From the NCBI RefSeq assembly GCF_025602895.1, contig NW_026516423.1, positions 1-48,252 of the forward strand: a stretch of DNA of 48,252 nt, read 5' to 3'. The DNA is from Polychytrium aggregatum (taxonomy: Eukaryota > Chytridiomycota > Chytridiomycetes > Polychytriales). Position numbers and translations under genes: made by a program. The first letter of the stretch is position 1, and the number at the start of each line of letters is the position of its first letter. The notes beneath the pieces were generated by a model. That model saw only the letters and a list, made by a program, of their open reading frames with translations. It searched no databases and was not told the DNA's origin. Positions 11,081 to 22,432 of the stretch are shown piece after piece.

Positions 11081-12947
11081 CTAGAGGTCCTTTTCACTGA
11101 GAATGTAGATTTGGCCGCCGTGCTGGACACGCTGTGGCCATTGGGATCCAGGGACGCATGCGTGGTTGCAACGGTCGTTGAGGATGAAGGCAAGGGCGAG
11201 GATAAAGGTATCAGTGGGGACGGCATGCATCTGTTATCCAGTCCCGCCGACCAGGAGCCATGGCGAATCGACTCGATTCATAAGAGACGCAGCACCCGCG
11301 CTTCTCCCGACCGAACCCCATGAATCCAGAGGCCGCACAGGATCGCCGATCTGGTCTCGCCGATCTGGTCTCGCCAGTCAATGCTGACGATCCCGTTGAC
11401 AAGCACAGCGCACCTCAATGATCTCGCGAACTTCGGCCTTCAGCAGCTGGTTTTCTCGCAGCAGCTCGTCGTTGTAGTGCATCAGCTTTTGCGCACGTTC
11501 CTGCTCCCTGGATAGAGACTCCTCCAGGGATTTGCTAGCGTTGCAAGAATTCCTGGAGTCAGGGCTGCAGTCATGGGGATCGGCGTCGCGGAAGATTGGA
11601 CGTCGACGCAGACACTACTTTGCTTACCATTTATCGTTAGCCGTCTCAAGTTGACGGACGAGAGCAGCATACTTGATCTCGCACTCATCGTGGACGGTCT
11701 GGGGAATGTCGTTAGTTTGGCCGGCATCCGGTGAATCTGCGAACCGATAGGAAACAGCCAACGGGACGACATCAATGTGCTGGCGCTTGTAGCTGCAAAC
11801 TCTGGCTGTATCCTGCTGCTCCTGGCCCGCTACGACAGTCTCATCTCCAGGGGGGGGGCATTGCTATCAGGAACCGGGCGAGGCAGCGAGCCTTGCGGCT
11901 GGTAGTGCCAAGATACGAACCCTTTGGCGATTCCTTAACGTCGTTGCCCTGGTTCTGACTTTGGTTCTGGTTCTGGTTCTGGTTCTGGCTCCGGCTCTGG
12001 TTTTGGTTCTGGGCAAGAATCCGGCTCTCGAGCGAGTTGATTCGGGCGATCAGCATCTTAAAGTACGAACCTGGAGCCAGCCGGAGCGGGCCGAAACCAT
12101 GGATAATGTTGGATTGAGTTGAGTTGGACGGGGTCGGGTCGTTTGCCCAGCCGCATCCGTGTGGGATGGGCCAGTATTGTCAGCACGAGGCGGCAGAGCG
12201 TTAATATCTGACTTGACATTCAGCCCGCTCCAACGCACACCGTCCAAGGACAGCTTCAAAGCAAGGTCGCTTACTCTGCTGCAGATCGTCCCGGGATTCG
12301 GCCACTGAGCCGTCATCGCTGCTCATGATCGAGGCGGTGCCGACGGAAGCCGTGCCTATCGACGATCGGAAGGGATCGTCCAACGGCAGGTGTTCGAGCT
12401 GGTCCTCGACAAGACTGAGCTGCTCGTTGAACGACCGGACTCGGGACAAGAGAGTGTCTCGCATCGGGTTGGCCGGCTGGATCTTGCGGGGAAGTGGGGT
12501 GCCCACATCGCCGTTGGTGGTGGGCTCGATCGAGCGCTTGGTCTTGAGCTTGAGTCGGTGGCTTGCAGGAACAGGAGGCGGCGGCGGGAAGGACGGCTTG
12601 GTGCGCCGCTGCAGAGGCGAAGGGGCGACGAATTCGGTCGTCCAAGTGGGTCTTGGAGGGGACTTGAGCGCAGTGTCGAGAGCAGCGCCGGCGACGGCAG
12701 CATCTTCGGCTGGCGAGGGAGACCGCAGCCCCAGCCTGGAGGGTTTCCTGGGGAGCGCCGAGCGAGTGGGCGACCCGGGGGCTGCGGGCTGCTTCTTTGG
12801 GGTGGACTGAGAAGGCGAATCGGCGGGGACAATGTTGCTGAGGTTGTTCTGGGTGAGCGGCAGGCGCATTGGTGGCTGGGCCAAGGCCCGCATCGGGGTG
12901 GTTGGCGTTGGTGTGCGGGTTGGGTTGGGAGGAGCCGGAGGATCCAT
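11081..12947 (-). CDS. Unrecognised coiled-coil protein with Asn/Gln repeat
   Basis: No family recognised. The first exon, 12947-12275, encodes a Pro/Ser/Thr-rich disordered region and then a short charged helix (SRVRSFNEQLSLVEDQLEHL). It splices in phase to an exon from 12070 with MLIARINSLESRIL and a Gln-Asn repeat from a hexanucleotide microsatellite (~11960-12010). Later exons (about 11690-11630 and 11538-11411) form a strong coiled coil with KSLEESLSREQERAQKL and LLRENQLLKAEVREIIE. The last exon, from about 11128, ends RVQHGGQIYILSEKDL and stop at 11081. Splicing between ~11950 and ~11700 is unresolved: one open frame continues through part of it, and a CTAAC branch point with CCCCAG acceptor precedes ACCGTCCAC. 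The look is of a cytoskeletal or scaffold protein, but no function can be assigned. It is divergent from the IML2/TTC39 gene. Confidence 0.55.
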
Positions 12948-13180
12948 GAGGGAAGAGGGGACTGGGAGTTAAGAGACGAAGTGTCAGCAAAGGCCAGAAG
13001 GCAGAGTGGACGACCCGAGAGAAGGGGATCGAGGCAGAAGGGACAAGCCCAAAGGATGGCAGGGCGATCAAGGAAGGGCAAGAAGACGATGAGCGGGGGA
13101 GGGCGATCGAGACGGCAAAGAAGACATGGCGACAACGACGGGGAGGGCGGGCGACCCATGGCGAGAGAGGGAGTTGAATG

Positions 13181-13332
13181 CGACATCGGATGTGATATCA
13201 GATGCGATATCGGATGTGATGATGTGATATCGGATGTGATGATGTGATATCGGATGCGATATCGAGTATGGCGATGTGATATTGGGGGTGACACCGGATA
13301 TGATGATGTGATATCAGATGCGATATTGGGTG
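13181..13332. repeat. GATATC-rich imperfect tandem repeats in a divergent promoter
   Basis: About 150 bp built of variants of GATGTGATATCGGATGTGAT. GTGATATCGGATG or close forms recur at least six times, with the palindrome GATATC repeated. It lies between the divergent coiled-coil gene (ATG 12947) and the IML2/TTC39 gene (ATG 13724). It could be a minisatellite, a binding-site array, or both. Confidence 0.8.
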
Positions 13333-13466
13333 TATTGCAATGCCATAGGTCAATGCACATCCAGCATTGATACATCCAGCGTTGATACATTCCGTCGACG
13401 GATTCCATGCGAATGAGTGTCGACTCGAACACACCCTTATGTCGTTCAATATCATTCAACCACCCA

Positions 13467-13509
13467 TCCATGCGATCCAACTCAACCATCCGTCCATGCG
13501 ATCCAACTC
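13467..13509. repeat. 17-bp direct repeat in the IML2/TTC39 5' leader region
   Basis: TCCATGCGATCCAACTC occurs at 13467-13483 and 13493-13509, a 26-bp period. A further near-duplicate pair (CATCCAGCATTGATA / CATCCAGCGTTGATA) lies just upstream at about 13356-13385. A (CAT)n run follows at 13671-13689. All are upstream of the ATG at 13724. Confidence 0.75.
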
Positions 13510-13723
13510 GGCCGCTCGGCCCTCCTGCTCGTCCGGACTTCTTCCTCCTGATCAGCGCCGCACTGTCCAATCCGTCGTCCATCGGCTTTCGCTCGCTCGC
13601 TCACCCGCTTGCCTTGCCCGGCTGGCCCTCGTCCCATCCGCCGGATCGGCCTGTCCACTTCTGCCATCACCATCATCATCATCATCATCTGCTCGTCGCT
13701 GCTCGTCGCGGCGCATCCCAGCC

Positions 13724-16700
13724 ATGGCCGATGAGCACACTCGTCTGCTTGCCCAGACAGAATCGCCTTCCCTTGCCCACGATGCAGCTCACCATGCCTC
13801 TGGCTCCTCTTCCTTTCGGCCGCTGCTCGCATTCGCCCTCCCTGATCATGCACCCTCTCCTCGGGCGTCTCTCGCCAGCCTCACCGTCATCGACTTGCTC
13901 GTCGTCGTGATCATCGGCACATCCACGCTCGCTGTCGACACCCAGTGTCTGCTCTACACCCTCGGCTCGGTGTTGCTGCGGCACTGGGATATGCTCGTCC
14001 TGCTCCTCTTCCGGTCGGTCCTCGCCGTCGGGATACTGTTCCGTGTGCCATGGGCCACCCAAATGCCTCTCCCGATCGCCCTCGCTTGCGTAAGTGTGTC
14101 ATGGTCGCCTTGGCCGAGCATTCTGAACCAGCGCCAGCGCATTGCTCGGGGCCATGACGCATCGCTGGACAGACACACCTGGTGGATTTATTCATTGATC
14201 AAAGGCCGAGCAATGCGTCGTCCGAGTCGATTCCCAACGGCGCGCCCGCTGATCAGATTGCATATCTTCCTGTCTTCTCCCTCCGCCAGGCGAGCATCTC
14301 ATATATCTTTGTCCGTTCCCTCGTTGGAACCTTTTCCGGCCTGGGTGCCGAAATCCTGAGCGCCTGGTCCTTCTTTGCCACCTGCGGCCAATTGGCCATC
14401 TACATGCACGCCATCGTCGTCGTCGACAGCAGATATTGGATCGATTCCGCCTCAATCCTCGCAGATGCTCCTCTTCTGGACGACCAGCGCCCTGTCTCGG
14501 ACGACACCACCCATTCGCCTTCGTCTGCTGGCCTCACCGACCGAGAATTCGGCACAGCCCCGTCCTGCTCAACAACCGAAGCCGAAGCCGAAGCCGACGC
14601 CGATGCCGATCATGTTGGAGCTGCTCTGCTTGTCCACGTTCCCACTGATATCATCGTCGACAGCGACATGGACACTGACGACGACGCCGACACTAGCCAT
14701 CTGGACCCAATTCTGCCGCGGCCTCAGCTGGAGTCGTCTGCGCCCATCCCTGCCAATACCGACACATCCCCGAACCACTCAGAGTCAATAGCAATCGCTT
14801 CTGCTGTCTTCTCCACGCCCCCTGCAGCACATTCGCTGGTCTACCCGATTCTCGAGTCCGAGTCCAGCTATCGGCAGCTCGAGCCCTCCAGGTTCCCCGA
14901 TCCGACCGCCGTCTTGGACACCGTTTCCTCCATCACCGAAAGCTCGAGCAGCACCGAGCCATTTTCGACGCCGCAGGACTATCCCGACGGGCATCTCGAG
15001 CTCGTCCCATCGTCGTCAACCGAGGATGCCACGACTGCTTTGGGCCAAAACTCGTTTGAATCACTCGATGCTCTTGGGTACTCACACCCACCACCACCCG
15101 GTAAGCCTTTGGTCAAACGGGGCCCACACCGTTGTCGCTTATCATGGCTGTTAGCGTCGACAGCGATCTACAATCAAGTGCTGCGACTACCTCCGGCAAC
15201 TAAAACCAGCACTCCACCGCTTGCTTACTGCTAAGGCTATGTCCTTGATGCCATCCAACTCATGTGGAGCGGCGATATCGCTGCGGCCAGGACTCTACTC
15301 TCGACTGAATCGGCTCACCGGCTACTCCCACGTCCGGCGCTGCATTATGCTGAGGTACGCTGGCTTTGCCGCATGGCTCCTGACAATTTGCTCCATCTCC
15401 ATCGCGGAGTAATCGCTCGACGGATCAGTGTAAGGTGATACTTCCTAAACACGAACATGCGGCTGTTGCTCCAGACATTCGTGATAGAGCATTATCTGAC
15501 TCAGAGCTCCGAGTGCGAGCAGAGCGCACGGAGCCAAGTCGGCGTTTCAGAAGCCGTTATCCTCAAGTTTCTCGACAATGGATTGGCGGTATGCACTCAC
15601 GCTCCCGCCGATGCCGGTGCGGTCTCTGGGCTTGCTTCCTCGCTCACTCGAGAGCGGTTGTCAGGTCGCTGCCGGTGGTGAGCGCAACTGACCAATGCAC
15701 TCTCATATCGCTGTCAAAGGCTGAAGCCGGGTTGCCGATTCGGCCCTCCAGCCCGTCGCCCCCAACCACTCCAGTCTCATCGCCGCCGTCATCGAGCCTG
15801 AGCGGCTCCTTTCTGGCCACCCGACGGCGGTTCTCGTCGTTCCAAAAGCCCACCGGCCACGACGCGCATGAAGATGGAAGTTTGATGCAGCTGACTCGCG
15901 CCGACTCCCAGTGCTGTCTGGCAGATATATGTGTCATCAAGGGGATGTACCAGGTCCTGGACGGTCGCGATATCAAGGGAGCATAGTAAGCATATCTCTG
16001 TTTGCCAGTGCTTGCCGGATATCACATGTAACCGCTCAAGTGGTTGGCGAGGATCAATGTGCAGCTACGGTGATGCACCGGCGCCCGATGGCCTGAACAC
16101 CCCTATGTTTGCGTTGCGTAGATCGCTTCGGCGGCACCAGATTGACCTTGTTTTGTGTATCCTTCATCACCCAAAGCTATCTGCGGAAGGCGTGGACCAT
16201 TTACTCGCAGCTTTGGCACGATATCACCTCAATTCGACCTCACGACGAGCCAAGCAACCCCCAGCGCCGGCCCGTTGAGCACGTTCGCTTCGACAGAGCC
16301 GCCCAGGAGTACTTGCTTTCATGGGACTCGGTGCGCTCCTCTGTGTCGTGCGGCATAGGACTCTTCAACATACTGCTATCGATTGTACGTACTCGATTGA
16401 TCGCATGCCAACCGCCGGTCGTCATCGGCGGTCCAACTTTCCTCGGTCTTGCCATCGCTCATCCCGACCCAATCTCGCTGATCATCTCGCTCAGCTCGGC
16501 GAGTCCTTTTCGGTGTCATTTCGCAACATCGGAGTGAATGCCAACGTAGGTGCTGGTCTCGGGTTGATGAACGAGGCTGTTCATGGCAATAGCTTCCGAG
16601 GTACGAGCCGTTTTCCTTCATCTCACCGCGCAGACATGGCGCCATTCTCGCTCCGCTGTACTTTTCATCGAGACTCTGCAGCTTGTGTGCTTGCTGGCCT

Positions 16701-18436
16701 TGTCCTCTCGATCATACTGACTCTGATCGCCTTTGTTCCCATCTCTCACCGCGCCCCAGCTCCCGTGGCCGCCGTGCTGCTCATCCAGCACTATGTATCC
16801 CATGGACGGAGCATGTCTCTCGCGACGAACAGGCTCTCGTCTATCGGTGGTAGCAGCAAAGTCCAAGAGAGCTCCCTCGTTGATATGCGTGCCTACCTGG
16901 AGAGACGCTTCCCGTGAGTGGACTCTGCTGCGTTGTCGGGGTGTACAAGAGGAGGGGTTGCTCTCTGCTTCGACTGACCCTGGGCACGCTCTTCGGATAA
17001 CCAGATCAGGCCCTGTCGTCCAGCACATGCTCGCTCAACTCGATCGATCCCATGGAAACTGGTCGCAGCAGGTGCCGGTAACTGCTGCACTCGCCCACCA
17101 GCATCCTGGCTTCCAACTGCTCCGGATCGAGTATGCCGTGTCGCTGGTCATCGAAGGCAACTGGGCCGGAGCCGCAGACATTCTCTCGGGGCTGTGGCGT
17201 CAGAGCCATCAACCTCAGCCATCGGCGGCATCCACGCATACAGAGTCGATAGGCTTCGTTGATACATGGCTACTCGTCGGCATCCTGTTATGTGGCTGCC
17301 TGTCTATCACCGAGCTGCTCCAGGACAGTCCCAACGACCGAGGATCAGACCACGAGGGCAGCCTGGAGCGGCCGAGCCTCGCAGTGGCCTCCAGGCTGTC
17401 GGAGCAATCGCGGGCACTTCAAGGCACTCACCGGTCCCTCAACAACACTCCAGGACGGAGCTATCGGCTGCAGGTACGGCCCGATGGACTTGCACGGTGT
17501 GAAGAGAGCTCATCCCATCAACCCCAAGAAAGCAAATGCTTTGTTCTCTCGATGTGCTCCTCTGTCTGTATCGGCATACTGACTCGGTTTGTCGACTTCC
17601 GCTTGCATGGGCTCCGCCAGTGCTTGCAGCACCTCCTGCAGATCACAAGACAGATTGAAAACGAGGCCAAGATTCGCACCGTTTCGCCACTGTGGCTGTT
17701 TCTGACACTTTACCTCCGACGAGACCTCGAGTACGCCTGTTCAGATCCATCTCGGTCGCCGGCAACCCAAGCACTCTATGCAGCTGTTAGTCGCCTCAGC
17801 ACCAAAGCGCGCGATGCTGCTTCTTCGTCAGGCAGTCTGGAGTTTGTCGCAATGCACGAAATTATCTGGTCGCTTGTGCGCGGCGCCATCGCCAAGTACA
17901 GCATTCTGCCTTTCACAATCGCTCAAATGGCACTGGACCCCATCGTGAACGCATCCTCACCCGCGATCCAGAGTGGCATTCCGCCGGCTCAGGCAGACAA
18001 GCCATCAGCTCAGATAGGCGGCAGGTCACCGGTACTCACCGGACGTCCACCAACCCAAATCCAGCAAACTCTCCAACGTGAGGCTGTGGAGCATCTCAGC
18101 AAGTGCGCCGAGCGCCAAACGCTGCCCACACGAACCGCTGCCAAACCTGACCCACTTGTCACCATGGCGGCGCTCTTTGCTGAGTTTGAGCTGGGCGAGT
18201 ATCTCTGTCTCATGGGACAGCGCGCCAACGGGGTCTTGCGGCTGCGGGCGTGCTTGAACTCCCGCCTGGTCAGCAAGGATACCCCGCTGATTGTCCTGCA
18301 CCGGAGCGGACTGCCCGAATGCGTCATCCACGATCTTCGGCAGCGCTGTGGGCAAGCGATTGCCAAACACAGTGAACCTCATACTTTGCCGACGACCGAC
18401 ACGGCAGCCCGTCCGCATGGCCATCGCCCGAGCTGA
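13724..18436 (+). CDS. IML2/TTC39-family protein with N-terminal membrane segments
   Basis: Nine exons join in phase: 13724-14089, 14290-15100, 15236-15354, 15475-15588, 15720-15985, 16177-16384, 16495-16600, 16760-16913, 17005-18436 (1,191 residues). The TTC39/Iml2 family is seen in YVLDAIQLMWSGDIAAARTLL with PALHYAE, then IKGAYYLRKAWTIY (residues ~555-568), CGIGLFNILLSI and RAPVAAVLLIQHYV, in family order, followed by TPR-like helices such as FQLLRIEYAVSLVIEGNW. Yeast Iml2 is needed for clearing inclusion bodies via lipid droplets. Unusual is an N-terminal ~140 residues with about four hydrophobic helices (LTVIDLLVVVIIGTSTLAV, MLVLLLFRSVLAVGILF, YIFVRSLVGTFSGLGAEIL, GQLAIYMHAIVVV), then a ~220-residue acidic Ser/Asp-rich linker. 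The first two exons could belong to a separate gene, but the intron phases join cleanly. The protein is divergent, so family placement is good but not certain. Confidence 0.72.
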
Positions 18437-19450
18437 GACCCTCAACGGCCTCACAAACCAAACCACGTCGCTCTGGATATCACATACCTCGCCCTCGTTG
18501 GCATGCACACAGCAGCAAGCCGCTCGTCCTGCAGGGCCCATCGCTTGCTTGCTTGCTTGCACAACCGCGGTCCTCGTCAAGAACAGCACATCGTGATGCA
18601 TTCTGTTTAGTCTCATCATTCCGGCCACGTCGGCCAACTGCTTCCTTGTTTGTCATTGCTGTTGTTTTTGGCCTGCTACTGCTATTTTGCTCCTCATAGC
18701 CTGTGCTAGCGCTGCACTGATTCACATCGCGAATGTCCCCGTCAGAAGCTCCTCGTTCAGTCTTCAGGCTGTTCCAAAACCTGTCCTTGTCCAGCTGAAA
18801 AGAAAAAATCCAACCGACAGTGTCGTGCTCTCATACTGGATATCACGACGTATATTCTCCCGCTGATCCATCGCCTTGAATACAGCCATGTCTGTCTCCG
18901 TCTTTCCGCTTCACAGCACACCATCGCAACCTCGAGGATTCCATATATTCCAACGGACACGATGTAATTGTCAGCATAATAGTCGGTGTGGCATCAGCAT
19001 GACGTTGGCGCTTGTGTCTCGAATGCGGTAAGGGGGATTGGTTATCCGGCCACATTCGGTCATCAGGTGATTGATCTCAAAACAGAAGAAGTTATCTCCC
19101 GTTTTATTGTGCAAGCGGATTAACCTCCCTGCCCAAAGCAGGCCATATATGGAGGATAATTGCCTTATCTAACTGGCAAACACATAGCAGTATAGGCATA
19201 GACGACAAGCGGCATAAAGAAGACACAGGGCTGTGAGGATAGAAGGGGTGGGCGACAAAGGCACCAAGAGCGGGTGTGGGAGTGGATGGGTGGGTGGACA
19301 GTAGAATCGTAGCGGGAAAGAGAGGAATCATAGCGGGACTGCAACACAGGCCAGAGCCAGGCAAACACCCTCGCTCAATGGCTTTTACCACTCTCGTCCG
19401 CGAGAGGGGACCCCGAGAGCTACAGAGCGGATGTGGCTGGTGTGTTTGCT
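18437..19450. other. Gene-free convergent intergenic region
   Basis: About 1 kb between the stops of converging genes, long for this window. It holds a (TTGC)4 run at about 18543-18560 and no open frame with codable features. No tRNA-like cloverleaf or long inverted repeat was apparent by eye. Confidence 0.5.
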
Positions 19451-22338
19451 TTACCAGCGGCCCTCAAGAACGGGGGCGACGTGGCCGAGCTTCTGGATGT
19501 AGGCGCCGAGGACATCGGCCATGACGTTGCCCAGAACAAAGTCCTTGATGCCGGGGACGATGATGCGGTCACCGCCGGTGATCATAAAGTCGTTGCAGAC
19601 CATCTTGTAGGTCTTGGTGTCGTCAAGGTCGACAAAGCCAGCGTCAGTCTTGACCTGGAGGGTGAGGACGCGCTGGTAGGCTGGAAACGTGGATGGTGGT
19701 TGATGATAAGTGGGCGGTGATTGGTGAGCAGCAAGCAGTGAACCGGCCAACCATCCGCGGCCCAACGGGATAGGGCAGATCAGAAAGAACCAGGCAAACC
19801 TGCCGCCTCATCGACAGCCCCATCGACACTCACTCGCCCCACAGCTAGCACATTCACTTACGAGGGCGGGTCGAGTCGTGGGTGGACTTGATGCCGGCCC
19901 ACTGGGGAGGGCTGATCATGACGTCGTTGGCGGGAGCGAGGCCGCTGTTGACATCGGTCTGGGTGATGTAGGCGCGCTCGAGCATGTGGCGGATCTGGGC
20001 ACCGGTGTAGTCAAAGTTGACCAGGACGTTGCCAAAGGGCAGGACGGTCAGGACGGTCGAGTAGGTGACCTTGCCGGCAGGGATCGAGGCACGGAGGCCA
20101 CCGGCGTTGGTGATGGCAATGGAGACGCCCTGGTCCTTGACGCTGTCGAGCATCGAGTCGGCAACAAGGTCGCCAAGGGAGCACTCGCCGTTGTAGCAGC
20201 CGGTCTGGGTGAAGTCGCCATCGGCAACGCCAAAGACAGTCGAGGTAAAAACGTTGAAGGCCTTGGTCCAGTCGGCAACCTTGCCGGCGAGCTCCTTGTC
20301 GACGGGCAGGTCCTGGGTGAGGTAGATGGGATCACCGACGAGGGAGACGAGGTGGTCGTTGTCGTCCCACTCGATGTCGATCTTGCCGAGATAGTCACCC
20401 TGGATGGATCAAGCGAGAAAGCAGTGCAGTCGGGTCAGGTCAGGTCAGGCCAGGTCAGCCTTAGCCACGGAAAGCTGGCCGTCGATGCGGCCAATCGAGT
20501 TGCCACATGCAGTCTTGGGTCCGAGGACTCACGTAGCGATGGGCCTGGACGACGAAAGTGTCATCGCCGTTGAGGTTGGTAACGCGGCTGGGGTAGGCAC
20601 CCTCGACGCCAGGGAGCGAGAGGTTCTTGAGGAGGAGCGAGTGCGAGTGACCACCGACGATCAGGTTGATGCCGTGGGTCCTAGTGTCACGGGAGAGTAG
20701 TGGTGTCAGATGGGTTGGTCGTCAGTCGAACAGATCACGTAGCGAAGAGGGTAGACCTGGTGGCTGACGACCGTTGGTGGTTGGATTAAATGAGGTGAGA
20801 GCTGGCTAGCAGCGATACCTACTGGGAAGCGAGCCACTTGTCATCGGCATATCCGTTCTGTGGCACGGTGCGGACAGAGACATGGCATGAGTGAGTCATC
20901 TGCCAACAATGCACAGGCGATTGCAGCCGTCAACCCGACAGGCCCCTGCGCCACACATACGTGGGAGACGCAAATGATGCGGTTGATGCCCTGGGCGTGG
21001 AGCTGATCAACGACGGCCTGGACAGGCTTGACAGGGTCGGGGAAGTCGATGCCGAGGTTGTTGGTGATGGAGGCAGTGGTGTTGGTGATGAAGCCTGGCG
21101 GTATTGGTGCAGGACGGCGGTGCGGTTGTTGCAACCAAAGTTAGCGAAGGCAAATGTGCATGAAGACACGAGCCTATCGGTTTTGGGTGTTTATCCACCC
21201 CATCAACATCCAGAATACTCACCGATGACGCCGAGGTTGTACTTCTTGATGATCGTGTAGGGAACAACACCAGCAGCCTTGAGGTACTTGGCCTGGTCGA
21301 GGTTGGTGTTGGCCGAGACGACGGGGAAGGTGAGGTTCTTGAAGAACTCGGCGGCGTACTGCTCTCCACGGTCAAACTCGTGGTTGCCGATGGTCATGAC
21401 GTCGTACTTCATCGAGTTCATGACCTCGGCGGACTTGGAGCCACCAAAGACGGTGAAGAACAGAGTGCCCTGGAACTGGGTGCGGCAAAAGTATAGGAGA
21501 CGAGAGTCAGCACCAACCCGACATCCCGGACGAGCCTGCAGAGCTTGCAGAGCTTGCAGAGCATGTGATGTGTATGCGTGCTTGGCCAAACGGAAACGGG
21601 TTTGAGGCTCACCTGGTCACCGGCATCAAAGAGGAGCGTGTGCGAGTTGTTGGCACGGATGTCATCGACGGTGCGCTTGATACGAGCGACACCACCGACA
21701 CAGCGGTCGGGAGCGGTCAGAGCACCGGTGGTGGCTGGCAGGCGGTTGAAGAAACGAGTCAGTGCGCATGTCAGTGGCAGACTCGCTGCGCGGGCCCACT
21801 TTCCTTGACAAAGTCCGGGCAGATGAGAGTGCGAGGGTGCAGATGTGCGGAATAAAGCTCTTGCAGGATCCTCCCACTCGCCATTGGGGGTTCTCACGGC
21901 GGAGCAGACAGGACACTCAGACAGGACACTCAGACAGGACACTCACCATTGCGGGCACAGTCGCTTCCGTACTTGTTGTCGAACTGGTCCAGACGGGCGT
22001 GGATGTCGTTGGTGTGGAGGATGGTGACCTTCTTGGGGTAGGCGACCGGGGTGGCAGAAGGGGTGGCAGAGGCGCTGACAGTGGCAGAGGTTTGGGGAAC
22101 GCACTGGCGGAAACAGAAATGTGAGAAAGCGCGACGGTCGGCTGCTGGTACCAGGCCGGGCTTGCGAAAGCGATCTGGCAGAGGTGCCAGGCAGGAGGTG
22201 CCCGGCAGATCCCCAGACAGTACTGGCAATCATTCACACCTTATGGGGGGCGTAGGTGTCGTCGCGCTTGTAGATGACAAAGGGGGCCGAGAGGGCGCTG
22301 GAGGCGAGGGCCAGGGTGGCCAGCAGAGTGAACTTCAT
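19451..22338 (-). CDS. Secreted 5'-nucleotidase (calcineurin-like metallophosphatase)
   Basis: Hydrolyses nucleoside 5'-monophosphates outside the cell, releasing nucleoside and phosphate for uptake. Nine exons join in phase: 22338-22240, 22103-21947, 21734-21613, 21475-21223, 21094-20961, 20857-20823, 20680-20533, 20399-19862, 19680-19451, for 571 residues. A signal peptide (MKFTLLATLALASSALS) is followed by a Lys-Arg pair that could be a Kex2 site. Dinuclear-metal motifs are intact: HTNDIHARL (~63-71), DAGDQ (122-126), GNHEFD (156-161) and GGHSH (276-280). The C-terminal substrate domain has NAGGLRASIP and PFGNVLV. The C terminus (VAPVLEGRW) has no hydrophobic GPI signal, unlike animal CD73, so the enzyme is probably soluble or wall-bound. 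Exon 6 is only 35 nt. Three introns carry short tandem repeats. Specificity (AMP, UDP-sugar or 2',3'-cyclic nucleotides) cannot be read from sequence. Confidence 0.93.
20433..20457. repeat. 5-bp tandem repeat in 5'-nucleotidase intron 7
   Basis: Five units of GGTCA, one with a single change, inside the intron between the exons ending 20533 and starting 20399. Confidence 0.8.
21532..21558. repeat. 9-bp tandem repeat in 5'-nucleotidase intron 3
   Basis: Three units of GAGCTTGCA (first with one change) followed by a partial fourth, inside the intron between exons ending 21613 and starting 21475. Confidence 0.8.
21905..21943. repeat. 13-bp tandem repeat overlapping a splice donor
   Basis: Three exact copies of CAGACAGGACACT. 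On the coding (minus) strand the array begins inside the GTGAGT donor of 5'-nucleotidase intron 2 (donor bases 21946-21941), so each further copy repeats a GAGTGTCC half-donor. Confidence 0.85.
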
Positions 22339-22426
22339 CGTGGCAGAGACGAGATGGGCAGGGAGACCGGCGTCCTGGGCAGTTCTCGACAGAGTCTGCG
22401 GACAGGAGCCGGGGGCAGCGGCAGTA

Positions 22427-22432
22427 CTTATA
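22427..22432 (-). promoter_or_regulatory. Possible TATA box of the 5'-nucleotidase gene
   Basis: The minus strand reads GATTATAAGT, with TATAAG about 90 nt before the ATG at 22338. Position suits a TATA box for an inducible secreted enzyme, but no transcription start is known. The rest of 22433-23328 has no gene I can support. Confidence 0.4.

Noticed and set aside
13181..13332. Repeat array considered as a CRISPR
   Set aside because: Units are imperfect and contiguous with no unique spacers, and the genome is eukaryotic.
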